Shown here: in pieces, positions 44,100 to 55,101 of the stretch
How positions within the stretch are numbered: the stretch's first letter is position 1
Layout of the letters: each line of letters begins with the position of its first letter
DNA from: Aporrectodea caliginosa
Taxonomy: Eukaryota > Annelida > Clitellata > Crassiclitellata > Lumbricidae
DNA: 64,000 bases
Assembly: GCA_020284085.1 (NCBI GenBank)
Contig: JACEVL010000468.1
Span: 1,092,001 to 1,156,000 of the forward strand
Reading direction: 5' to 3'
Made by a program: the position numbers and the translations under genes
Notes under the pieces: generated by a model
The model's database searches: none
What the model saw: the letters and a program-made list of their open reading frames with translations, nothing else
Told to the model about the DNA's origin: nothing

Positions 44100-46335
44100 A
44101 AGTAGAGTAGGCCTATACATATAATTTATGTGTAAATATAATTAAAAATATGTAGGCCTACATGAATAAAAATTACAAATGCAGTTGTGTCTAATTACAT
44201 CTTGGCAAATATATGTATAATTTTAGGACAATGTTTTTGTGCTTGTGTAATGTCTAACAGTCTAGAACAAGATGAGATTGTTGATAGCTAGTTAATTATG
44301 TGCACAGAGATCGATCTGTGATGACAGTCACTCTCCAATGTTGTACTGCATGGACAGCCGACCAAGCCATGCGTAGCTAAGCTACCGTAGATGCATCCGG
44401 AAGCAAGGGACCGAGGAAAAGAAAAAGACTGGAGACATGCTGCTTAGAAAGAAACGGAAGGGAGAGATATACGCAATAAGAGCGAGACACACACACACAC
44501 AGAGAAAGACAGAGAGACAGACAGAGAGACGCACACACAGAGAAAGATAAAGAGGTCGAGTAGATACAGAAAGAGACAGATAAAGAGGATAGACTGGACG
44601 ACCAGAAGCATATGAGCAGAAGAGAGAGAGAGACAGAGAGAAAATGAGTCAGATAGAGCGAAAAGTAAGAAGAATGAGGAAAAGAGAACAGAGAAAGAGA
44701 CAGAAACAGAGGCAATGCAGAAAGAGAAGGAGGAGAACAACGTGAGATAGACAAACACACCTACACACACCTATAGGAATCCGCCTCCACTGGCCTCCTA
44801 TACACTGGGCATCCGTCTGTAGCCATGTGTAGGCTGTAGCTGACATGGATGCCTATGAATGCAGATGCCATGCAGTTCTATAGGAAGCGCTGCGTCGATC
44901 ATAATGGATGCCACGGTGTTCGATTGCATTGATGACTCACAGCTCAGAACGTGCATCAGTCTCCTCCATGTATCGGATTGTAGCCTTTGTATCGCACCTG
45001 AATCACTGATGACAAGCACAGAAGAATGAGGCAGCAGCAACCAAAGAAACGCTGCATTTGAAAGAGAACCCGTTCTCCTGCTTCTTATGCTAATTAGCTC
45101 ATAATTCATCTGAGCAGTCAACTGTAATTCCTTACCATAATTTTTCAGAATCCATAGGCTAAGTCACATAAATATTAACCTCTGACTGTTTGCCACTAAC
45201 GGAATCCGTATACGCTCTTACCTGTTGATCTATATTATATTGCCGTTAAAGAAATCTGTAATTCAGCCATGTTCAGTTAGGGCCTATATAGCCTACCACT
45301 AAAGAAATATCAGTAAATCGGCGGTATATATCCATTTAGGGCAACAGTCCATTTGGGGCAACAATTAGGCTAAGGTTGTCGGAATTGGGACGATAGGCCT
45401 ATGTAAATACTTCCCTAACGTAGAGGTCTTCTTTCGTTCAATGACAATGCAATCTCCATTCTTTCGTTAGCCTATCTGTTTTAATAGTTTGCAACTTTTT
45501 GTCTCAAAAATCCGCTATCGTAAACGTGTTGTTGTACTTCGGCTTAACGACACTTTTTCATATCGAAGATGATTAGTGTCGGAGGCAGAAAGCAACCTCG
45601 TACTCCACGTTTATATTGCGACCGAGCCTCCCGTACACTTTTCGGGTTGCTCATTTTTATTCGCTCGCCAGGTACAGCAGGTTTGCGAGAAAAGGCCTAC
45701 TGGCTAACAGTGACAGTATTAGGAAACGAAGGACTAATTGAAGTGCAGTCCGAGTAACATGAAATATTTGCAACCAGTTAATGGACATAATTATTATAAT
45801 ATCAGTCAGGTTTGGATCTCTGTATCAAGAAGTAAGTTATCCATCTTACAGCTGCAGCTTCGTCATATCGAGGCTAGAGTTCGAAGTAAAGACAACGTAC
45901 AGCTAGAGCGACAATTCGTTGAGCAGACATATTTTTTTGGACCAGATGATTGTGACTGTCTGAGACTGGAGGACACTTTACAACATAGGCTAAGGCTATG
46001 CGCTCTGGCTTAGTTATCATTATGGTTTCGCACTTTCGCAACGTGGGTCATTGAAACCTTGGTATTGTCTTCAGAACATAGTATGTCAAATGTGCCAGCA
46101 CCTGTAATCATGACCTAAAATACGTTGAAATAGCATAAACGCCCACAAAATTTGTGTGCTAGCAGAAAATAACTGTGCTTGATGTACCCATAAATGAGCA
46201 GGTTCTGGCCATAGGCCTACATTCGTTACTGCTTGACCCGGTTGTCCACATTGGCTAGAGCGTAGCCTACGCCAAGACACCTCTGTGTGTGAGGATGTCA
46301 ATTCGCATAACCGTGCATTATGGTGGCTTTATTAT
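44100..46335. other. intergenic with purine-rich low-complexity block
   Basis: 44470-44730 is GA/CA-rich (AGAGAGACAGACAGAG units). Ser/Leu/Phe-rich antisense frames there are artefacts. Frames at 44798-45121, 45569-45757 and 45738-46013 have no recognisable domain. Confidence 0.5.
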
Positions 46336-46385
46336 TGTATATTCGTTTAATGAAATCTCCAGCTGACAAACCGCAGCTAGTTACA
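46336..46385 (-). repeat. short LINE-tail-like repeat, copy 4 of 4
   Basis: Minus strand TGTAACTAGCTGCGGTTTGT, then AAACGAATATACA. Confidence 0.5.
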
Positions 46386-46496
46386 ACCTTATGAGTTCAG
46401 TGAGTTATTCGTTTGTAAACAAGCAGCTGCCGAACAGAACAACATCGAATCTTCTATCCACGACAGATAATCGTTAAGACATTAATAGGCTATTTC

Positions 46497-47060
46497 TCAT
46501 AAAACGAAGAACTGTATGAGGCCGACGTCGAGACCCTCAAAGTCCCTTAATGTTGGAAGGGTACGGTGAGAAGGAGTGGAGACTGGAGAGAGAGGTTTGA
46601 ATTGGTTCGGCGACCACGAGGCACCAGCGAAAGGAGAAGGCCGGGTGTCACAAGGGAAACAGCCGACGATACTGCTGACGTCGAAGGCCCTGCGACCTCC
46701 GCACACCCCCGTGGCAGCTCACGAACGCTCCAGCGAAGAGTCCGATCCGGTCGCTCGTCACGCTCCATCAGAGCGAGAAGGCTTGACCTCCCAGACTTCA
46801 GAGCTATGAAGTCGACGGTCAGATGGTCTTCCCGTCCACGCCTCTCGGCTCCGCTGCGCAGCGAAAGTGGCTCAGACGATGGTACCATGACGTCGTAGGT
46901 TAGGAACACCCGGCAGGAGACACCGGAAAAGCCCGTAACTGGGTTCTCGGCTATAAAGTCGAGTCATGCGACACGCTCCACTGGAGCGTAACGCTGGTAG
47001 CAATAATCCAAACGAAAACCGTCGAAAAACTATCCAAAATTGAGAAGATGTCTCCAACCG
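46497..47060 (-). other. GC-rich patch, possible LTR-retroelement relic
   Basis: Markedly GC-rich compared with neighbours, with overlapping open frames on both strands (for example minus 46547-46909). The minus reading LPTLRDFEG followed by an AAGGGACTTTGAGGG tract resembles the polypurine region before a 3' LTR in some Ty3-type elements. No RT, integrase or paired LTR is visible, so the assignment is weak. Confidence 0.3.
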
Positions 47061-47610
47061 AAAGCATGACCGCGTGCAGACTGGTGAGTCGGTTCAGCAG
47101 CTGCAAGTACGACGCTTAACTCCACCGAAAGTCTGTTAAAACGTGCTAACATAGAGCAACTAGTGCGGCACGTGTGGCAGCGCTTATTTCAGAGATTTGA
47201 ATACCTGGTTGGCACGGTCCTTTCAGGTGGACCCAAGGACCTTAATTGGGGTGCCAAGCATTCAAACGGGCGAAGGTGGTGAAGGATCTCAACCGATCCA
47301 TTCATTGAAAAATGAACAGCGTCGAGACCGTACGTATACGTCGCTTTAGTAAAAGTAAAACAGGATCGGCCTATAATTATTATTTAACGTTTACATCAAA
47401 ACGTTCACAGTTGCATTTACAAATGTCGTGCGGGCGGGTGCACACGTTCAGTCTAGAGAGAACATTGCAGGGATCCTCATGGTGAAGAAAACAGCTAGAC
47501 AGACGTCGTGTATATATACAACGTAGGCCCCATATTGCATCTTGCGAATTTATAGAAATGTGCCTCTTAAACGATTCTGCTAGAGGGACGGATATAGATG
47601 AAACAGAAGT

Positions 47611-47694
47611 TTAACACTTTAACGACAAGAGTGTACTAAAAGCGAATGGTAATTACCATTCGCTTTTAGTACACTCTTGTCGTTAAAGTGTTAA
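47611..47694. mobile_element. 84-bp perfect palindrome with TTAA ends (micro-element A)
   Basis: Two 42-bp arms are perfect inverted copies with no spacer. The ends are TTAACACTTTAACGAC and its complement, so TTAA is at both borders. It shares its ends and an internal TACTAAAA motif with 59348-59418 and 61841-61911. TTAA borders suggest piggyBac-type mobilisation. Confidence 0.85.
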
Positions 47695-48333
47695 TTATTG
47701 TTGTGTCCTAAGAAAAACGACAAGAAGAAGAACTGGACAGGAAATGGCAACTATATAGCTTTTGCTATTGAAATAAAAGTCGACGCATCATCCTCAAAGT
47801 AATTGCAGAACAACGGTTGCATTCAACATAAAGATACCGGAAAAACGTTATATCGGAAGTTGTTGCAAACAAAAAAGAATCAAGACAGGCTTGAGGTTAT
47901 TTTTATGATAAATGTTAGAGGTTATTATTGATGCTTGAGGTATTATTATAATAGATGTTATAGATTATTGCAGCGTCCTCTATGTGGGTCTTTCGGCGGT
48001 TCGGGTTGTGTGTTTGGATCGGGTCATTCCCCCGGAGGCACGCCTCATTGGCCGCATCCCATGTCTCTGATTACATGCGGGATGTCTTTCATTGGCTCCC
48101 TTTCCCGCAGCGGATCACTTACCGGATCTCTGCCTTGGTCTGGCGATGCCTCGCGGGTGTTTACAGCGTTTATACTTACAGGAGCTCTGGTGCTTCACCC
48201 TGAATGTCCAGCGCCGTGGTTCTCTTTGCTCTTCTAGACAAGCTGAGCTTCTTGTACCCCGGTCATGGACATCTCTTATGCAACGCCGTGCCTTTTCTGT
48301 TGCTGACCATGCAAGCTGAAATGGGATCCCTGT

Positions 48334-49021
48334 CATAGGCGGAGACTTGGTCTTGGGTTTGGGGGAGCTGGTGAAGGAGCGGCCGAAGGACGATCGGCGA
48401 GGCGCGCAGCGCCGAGCAGGGGAAGGGGTTTGGGGAGGGGGATGTGCCCCCCCCCCATCTAAAAGTTTTTGAATTTCCACACTGTAATGGTTGCATTTTA
48501 AGCTGTCATCTGAACAAAATTGCTCTATAATTTGAGTGCTGATAGGAACCAGCTGTCACTCGTAGCTAACATGTAGTTTGAGTCGTGTTTGAGTTTGGGA
48601 GGGGTTTGGGGAGGGGATGTGACCCTCCCCTATCTAAATTTTTTAAATTTCCACACTGTAATGGTTGCATTTTAAGCTGTTATCTGAAAAAAATTGCTCT
48701 ATAATTTGAGTGCTGATAGGAACCAGCTGTCACTCGTAGCTTACATGTAGTTTGAGTCGTGTTTGAGTTTGGGGAGGGATGTGACCCCTCCCCTATCTAA
48801 AATTTTTCAATTTCCACTCTGTAATGGTAGCATTTTAAGATGTCATCTGAATAAAATTGCCCTATTATTTGAGTGCTGATAAGAACCAGCTGTCACTGTA
48901 GCTATTATTATTATATTCATGAAATATTTCAGAAATATTGGGGGATATAAGCATCTCCGTCCCCCCACCTCAAGTTTTGGGGGGGACCGTCCCCCCTGTC
49001 CCCCCTAAGTCTCCGCCCCTG
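48334..49021. mobile_element. hAT-like element, 688 bp, inserted in LINE family E
   Basis: Left terminus CATAGGCGGAGACTTGG; inverted right terminus CAGGGGCGGAGACTTAGG. Flanked by ATCCCTGT (48326-48333) and CTCCCTGT (49022-49029), matching at 7 of 8. The interior is three tandem units of about 163-176 bp beginning GTTTGGGGAGGGG. No transposase. Confidence 0.85.
48431..48905. repeat. three tandem units of about 163-176 bp inside the hAT-like element
   Basis: Units start near 48431, 48607 and 48770. Each contains CACACTGTAATGGTTGCATT, then ATAATTTGAGTGCTGATAGG and AACCAGCTGTCACTCGTAGC or close variants. Confidence 0.9.
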
Positions 49022-49616
49022 CTCCCTGTGGATCTACGCCTAGTGCCTAGAGTCCTGGCGGGCACGTTCTTCTCTGACCTCAAGACTGTTCTCTTTAGCA
49101 GGGGTTGGGTCGGGAGCGCTCCTGAGTAGATAATCCTGAAGGGGCGCTATATAAATCTCTGAAATGAATGAATGACTGAGAGCTTAGCGGCGGCGGCGAA
49201 CGGCGGCCGCAGCAACAGTGCCTGAAACTATGGACTGGATTCTCTTCAAATGACTATCTGCATACACAGTGGAACTTCCTGTCTACCATAGACGTGTTTC
49301 TATTAATTGTAGATGTTATTCTGCGAGCTTAAATCCGCCGTTGTGATTCGTTGACAGACTGCATGGGTTGCTATCAGCGATGGATGGCATCTGCATTGTG
49401 GCCTATATTACCTGCTTCAGCAACAGCAGCAGCACAGCAACAGCAGCAACAAGAGCAGCGTTGCCTTCTGCGAGGCACGCAGAAGCCTGGAGGTCGTTTG
49501 ATGAGCACATCACTGTATGGCGTCTGTCTTCTGTAGATGCCACACAAAGCACCGTCTCATAATGGAGACAATCAAGATATCTCGAGTTTTCTGAAGGAGC
49601 GCGAAAGGCACAATAA

Positions 49617-50089
49617 GGGGCCGTCCATAAATGACGTCACACTATTTTGGCCGATTTTTGACCCCCCCCTCCCCCATGTCACACTTCGTCACAAAAAGTC
49701 ACACCCCTCTGAAAAATGACGTCACAAAGCTCTGACCCCCCCCCCCCCCTAAAACTTAATTTCCACTTGATAATAAAACATGTTTCAAATCCCATTTATT
49801 GTCATTGTAATAAGTATTTAAAAATCTGATGGTGAAAAATATTTAAATAATTAGAAAATTATTAATTATGGTGCCCGTATACATTAAAATAATCAAAAAA
49901 TTATGAACATTTTAATACTCAAAATTAGTGCTGTTATTTTAAACTTAAAATGTTGTTAATTGTTCAATTTAATTACACAGACCTGATGTGACGTCACACT
50001 TCGCTGACCCCCCTCCCCCATGTCACACATCGTCACAAATTTCCGACCCCCGACCCCCTAGGTGCGTGACGTCATTTATGGACGGCCCC
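49617..50089. mobile_element. PIF/Harbinger-like MITE, 473 bp
   Basis: Inverted termini GGGGCCGTCCATAAATGACG and its exact complement, extending through TCAC. 3-bp TAA duplications at 49614-49616 and 50090-50092 fit the TWA preference of PIF/Harbinger elements. Subterminal CCCCCCTCCCCCATGTCACA blocks are repeated in both arms. No coding frame. Related to 11420-11861. Confidence 0.85.
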
Positions 50090-50770
50090 TAAAGCCAAAG
50101 TCTAATTGACAGTGCGCACAATCTCTGTTATGCTGGGCGCTGACCACACGACGACGAAGACGAGACGTCGATCGACAGTCATTCGCTTCTGTATCATTTT
50201 GGTTTAAATCCTGTTCTACAATATTTACGTAGAAATTTACAAAACACTTAAAATCTGTTGCTTGCTACTATATTATGTGAAAGTTTTCAATGCAAGGGAG
50301 CTGCGACCTCTGGCAGTCTGGCTGGGTCTTTAATATACTGGACCACAATTATATTGGGACTTCGCTCTAGGCATCCGCTTTGCTAATTCCTCTGTAGACC
50401 TGCACTTATTGACCCGTCGCTGACATAGCCTATACCGGTATATGCCTATGCAGGCGCTGAAAGACTAAGCCAATCGATGCTTCAGATTAATTGTTTGTAT
50501 CACTATTATTGGCCTAACTGTGATCGATAAATGTTGCGCAATATTTTGCCAATGTCAGCCGCAGAAAATACCTGCTAAATTCTTTTAGCCATCTGGTAGC
50601 ACGTTTCTGAATTCAGAAGAAGTCACACAGAAGAACCACAGAATACAGTTCGATTTCAGAAGAGAATTTTAAAAATACATTTGTAGCCTCCTACTATCTA
50701 TGCACACACAGGCTACGTCAAAGGGAGCAAGTCGGCCTGGGTCTCCCATGCAGTTGTCGGTCAAGGAAAA

Positions 50771-51006
50771 TAAAAAATAATAATAATAATCTTTTCTTTA
50801 ATTTAGCGCCTGACAAACGCACTGCGCTGTACATTTACATGTTATGCAATTGAACAATCTTAACTAGTTAACTACTAACAGAACAGACAGCTTGTAATAC
50901 AACGGCGCTAATAGCAGCCTACAAAGCAAATCCGCCCTAACGGGGCTCGAACTCGGTACCTCTCGCACTCTTCGCCAGATGTTATCCAACGCGCCACCGG
51001 ACCCCC
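50771..51006 (-). mobile_element. tRNA-derived SINE, copy 2
   Basis: Minus strand: A-box TGGCGCGTTGG, B-box GAGTTCGAGCCCC, a shared body, then AGGCGCTAAATTAAAGAAAA and a (TTA)n tail. Better preserved than the copy at 4728-4953. Confidence 0.85.
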
Positions 51007-51462
51007 ATTCGAAAGTCGCGCTGGCTGAGATATTATCCGAAAGTCATTATAGGCCTAACATTGTCTTGGTGTCAGCAGTTGGTGGACACACGGAAAGGGA
51101 ATGTCAAGATGCATCCACTAATAGAACTTAAAGAATAGGAATGCAATTGAGGAAGAAAGACGGGAAGATAACTATGTGAGATAGAAGGGATAATGAACGC
51201 GAACTAAGAAATAAAGACCAAGAAACGGAGATAAGACGTTAATAAATAGAATTCACGCGTGTTCTTCAACCGCCCAAAACTCCCTTCAGCGCAAATGTTC
51301 CATTCTGAATAAGTCAATATCTTGAACACCTGCGTTGTGATGATGAATGTGGACCGTCTTGCGCTGTATAGGGCCTACCTGTGAGGCTGTGAAAGGAGGG
51401 CTTGAGGGCTTAACACGCCTTGCAGCGGCGTCGGCGTTCGATAGTATGGACTGCAGGCAGCT

Positions 51463-51545
51463 ATTGGCAGGCAGGCAGGCAGACAGGCAGTCAGGCAGTC
51501 AGGCAGGCAGGCAGGCAGTCAGGCCGGCAGGCAGGCAGGCAGCGC
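51463..51545. repeat. (GGCA)n microsatellite
   Basis: GGCA units with GTCA variants. Confidence 0.95.
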
Positions 51546-51549
51546 GTGT

Positions 51550-52905
51550 TTACTGGACATACTATAGTTGTCCTTTTGTCGATGGCGATCAGCTGCTACT
51601 GCTGCTGCAGAATGCTGCTCCGTCACTTGCAGTCAGTGGCCACTCATTTGTCGATATGAGATCCTCTCTCGACCGTCGTCAGCACTCAACAGGCATTCGC
51701 TTTGTCGCTCATCACAACAACCGACATTGCAGTTAACGTCTGTCTTTGACATCAGTCTAATGCATGACCTTGCAGTAAGTCATAATTATGCTGTGGCATC
51801 AGAATAACACCTGCTACAAAGTAGGCCTGTGATGACCGACTGTGATGTTGGACAGACGTATAACCATCTACGGAGGGAACGTTTATTCGTTCGTTCGTCT
51901 GCTTTCAGTTCAGGTGAGATTTACAGCTTTTATAAATTGATAAGTTGTCAGGTGATATCTGTAAAGAGATCTGACACCGTCTTGTCGTCATAAGATGCCA
52001 ATGAAAAATTATACATATAACTTACAATGTACATAGGTCGAAATATTATTTTACAGAAACAGAGTCGGGACCTATAGGCACTTCATTGCTAAGTGCCACA
52101 GCCCTTGATGCATTCAATAAGACGATTATTGCTGATTAAGATGATACGCAATTCGACTATCGACAATGCATGAAGTGCAGACAATGGCCTTCTTACAATT
52201 TACGACGAATGTAATTCTCTTTAGGTGACAGTAGTCTAATCATGTCTATTGTCGTTTCTGTCTCATTGTTTTTTTTATTGGTTTTCAACTTTTCATAAAT
52301 TCTTTTGTTGCAGATGTGTGAATTTTGAGCAATCGAAATCGTTTTTCTGACCGGCGACAATCATAGTCCGTAGCCTATATAACGATTGAATAACTTTCAA
52401 CCGTTGAATGGATATGCATAAATTATGCCAGATTCCCTGGCGGTAGGTATTTAGGCAAATTATGACGATTATTGCGCACAAATATGGAATGCAATTCGGA
52501 GTATCATCTATTTGAAACTGACGACCATTTTATCAAGTAATTGCTTCTTCAACTCAGTCGGAGTAACATTAAGGCCTACTTCATATTCAGGCCTTCCATG
52601 AACTATGCCGAAAGTCAGTCAAGAAATTATACGAACTTCAATCCAAGCGTGGTTAATGCCAATGGAACTTGGAACCGAATCGGAACATGCCTGACTATCG
52701 ACTTTACCTGGATTGAGTGCTTATGAAATGAACTGGTTCTTACGGCTTTTGGCTTTTGGACGCTGAAGAAATCCGAAGATTGCGAATACGATTGCGACGT
52801 GACTTAAAACAAAGCCGAAGAACACAAAGAATTCATTATCACCCGTAGATTCATGTCATCATATCGCGACAGGCATTCCTTTCTGGTAGAGTATTTCTTC
52901 AAACA
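51550..52905. other. upstream region of the KCTD gene
   Basis: No coding region recognised. The frame at 51347-51736 spans the GGCA repeat and is an artefact. The KCTD promoter presumably lies here, but no TATA box or other element can be assigned with confidence. Confidence 0.45.
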
Positions 52906-53342
52906 ATGAGTGCTAAGGGAGCAGAAGATTGTAGTCTATCGACGGCGAGATCTACCGAAGTGGTGGAGTTGAATGTTGGCGGGGTGGTGTATGCCACGAC
53001 CTTCGCTACCCTTACTACCCGTTACCCCGACTGCCTGCTTAGCCTCGCCTTCACGAGGAGACTGCAGGCGCCCAAGGAGCTGCTCCTCAGAGACGCCGCC
53101 GGGCGATGCTTCTTCGACCGCGACGGTCCTCTCTTCCGCTACATCCTCGACTTCCTGCGCAGCAAAGCTCACTTCCGGTTGCCAGAAGAATTTCGGGAAG
53201 TCAACCGCCTCCGCCAGGAAGCCGAGTTCTATCGTTTACCGGAATTGGTTGCGCACCTGGCCGCGCCTGCGCAGTCAGGCCAGAAGCTGTCACTTCCGGT
53301 CAGGTCAAAGCGCTCGGTCAGCGGTGACCGGGCGATCGTTGG

Positions 53343-53401
<59 letters not shown>

Positions 53402-53820
53402 TGACGATGGGTCTGTCCCCGCTTCACCTGCAGAGCATCACCGTCAAGGAACCTGGATACATAGTCGTCGGATATCGCGGATCATTCCAGGTCGGTCGCG
53501 ACGGACAGGCGGACGTCCGCTTCCGGAAGCTGACGCGAATCCTCGTCAGCGGAAGGGTCTCCATCTGCCGCGAGGTCTTCAAGAACACTCTGAACGAGAG
53601 CAGAGACCCGGACCTAGGGACCTCGAATCGATACTCAGCCAGACTCTTCCTTAAACATGCCTTCCTCGAACAGGCATTCGACATGCTCCATGAATCAGGG
53701 TTCCGCCTCGTTGGCTCAGATGGATCCGGAACGAACAACCTTAGAGAAGTGAAACCGGGAATGGGATCGGAGGAATCCATGTGGAATCATTACAATGAAT
53801 TCGTCTTCTGTCGTCCCTGA
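52906..53820 (+). CDS. KCTD8/12/16-like BTB protein
   Basis: Complete intronless 304-aa protein. Residues 20-123 form a T1/BTB domain: VVELNVGGVVYATTFATL, then YPDCLLSLAF, FFDRDGPLFRYILDFLR, and a closing LPEEFREVNRLRQEAEFYRL. Residues 147-165 are 19 consecutive Gln. Residues 180-304 match the H1 domain peculiar to KCTD8, KCTD12 and KCTD16: VGYRGSFQVGRDGQADVRFR, then FKNTLNESRDPD, FLEQAFDMLHESGFRLVGS and a final WNHYNEFVFCRP. In vertebrates these are cytosolic auxiliary subunits that bind GABA-B receptors as oligomers and change G-protein signalling kinetics. Length is close to that of KCTD12. The ATG is the first in frame, 15 residues before the BTB core. The invertebrate role is inferred. 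Confidence 0.93.
53344..53400 (+). repeat. (CAG)19 coding repeat in the KCTD gene
   Basis: Uninterrupted CAG run encoding 19 Gln (residues 147-165) between the BTB and H1 domains. All codons are CAG, so it is probably length-variable. Confidence 0.97.
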
Positions 53821-54033
53821 AACCACAAGGTCGCACGTACCAAAGACGAACGCAAGTAGAGCTATACTACCTATAAGCACTACGTAGCACATGCATGGTC
53901 AAGGAGCCATTACGTGGTTTTTTGACAGCTACATAAGGGATGAAAGACCTGCGAGCAGCAATGAGATGCATGGAAGAAAAATGCACCTTCGAAAGAAGAT
54001 CATCCGAATCTAGCAATTGCACATACATGCTAC

Positions 54034-54175
54034 ACACGCACGCACCTACACACACATACACCTACACACACATACACCTACACACACACACGCACCTACA
54101 CACACACACACACACACCCACACCTATACACACATACACACACACACACACGCACGCACACACACACACCATACA
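54034..54175. repeat. (CA)n-type microsatellite
   Basis: CACACA runs with CACCTA and CACGCA variants. Thr/His frames are artefacts. Confidence 0.95.
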
Positions 54176-54469
54176 CGCGTAGGCCTACACTATGACATTG
54201 CAGAAGGATTATAGACATAGACATAATGGGAAGATAAGAGGCATGGCCTATGTCAAGCCAGATGACGTAGCCTACTGCATCTTCATCGGGTTCAACCGTT
54301 GCCGAATGGAAGACACCATGCAATGACCGTGCGCAATAGGTGCAGCTGCGGCGCGTTCATCATCATTCGTTCGACCAGGAAGAACTTAAGCCAGCCTGGA
54401 GGAGGGTCGACCGCAAATTCCGTATTAGAGGTACTGAAATGATGGCTGACCATGTCGATGATCATTCTA

Positions 54470-54595
54470 TTTATTCTTTTCTATTCACGGATTTATAAAG
54501 CGCTAATTCTCACAGTACAAGCTAATGAGAGGCGATCTCAGTGCAAAGAACTCCTCGAAAAAAGAAAGTCTTAAGTCTTATTTATAGGTTAAGGG
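54470..54595 (-). repeat. LINE family C 3' end fragment
   Basis: Very similar to 41455-41550. On the minus strand it contains AAGACTTTC and GCGCTTTATAAATCCGTG. No coding sequence. Confidence 0.75.
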
Positions 54596-54667
54596 AAATA
54601 GAGGGATCTGGAAATTTTCTTGAGTTGGTCATGCAGGCATAGCCTATTAGTTTGAATTCAGTTTTAG

Positions 54668-55070
54668 ATCGTAATAGTAATCTCCAAACTTCTAAAGCGC
54701 CACTCGAAAGCCATGCGCAGGGCACCAGCTTATTCACGAGCGCTGGGTGGGTTCAACCCGACAGAAGATTTGATGCCATCCAGGAAATTTGGGTAACCAT
54801 AATTATGAAGTTGATTTATGGAGTTGGATAAGTTGTTTCGAAAGAAAGAGATGAATAGTGGCAGTGGCGTAACGAGGGGGCAGGGGCGGCCGCCCCGGGC
54901 GCAGGACCAGGGGGGGCGCAAAATTAGGTCTGAAAATGTGTTTTGTTAAAGAAATCAGGTAAAAATAGTAAAAAAGTAACTTTTTGTACGTGAGTCTGGG
55001 GGCGCACGGGCAAGGGGGGGCGCAAAATGATATTTGACAAGGTTCTTGTTGAAAAACAGAGAAACAGAGG

Positions 55071-55101
<31 letters not shown>

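Larger units (their letters stand above)
47950..49170 (+). pseudogene. LINE family E C-terminal RT and 3' end, split by a hAT element
   Basis: The left part (47950-48333) reads DYCSVLYVGL, a frameshift, then YMRDVFHWLPFPQRITYRI. The right part (49022-49170) continues with VDLRLVPRVLAGTFFSDLKT and a stop, then GGGGCGCTATATAAATC and a (GAAT)n tail. Removing the 688-bp insert and one target copy brings the two parts into the same frame. The frameshift and an internal TGA make it a pseudogene. Confidence 0.8.

Noticed and set aside
44377..44770. Two overlapping Ser/Leu/Phe-rich frames
   Set aside because: Low-complexity translation of GA/CA repeats.
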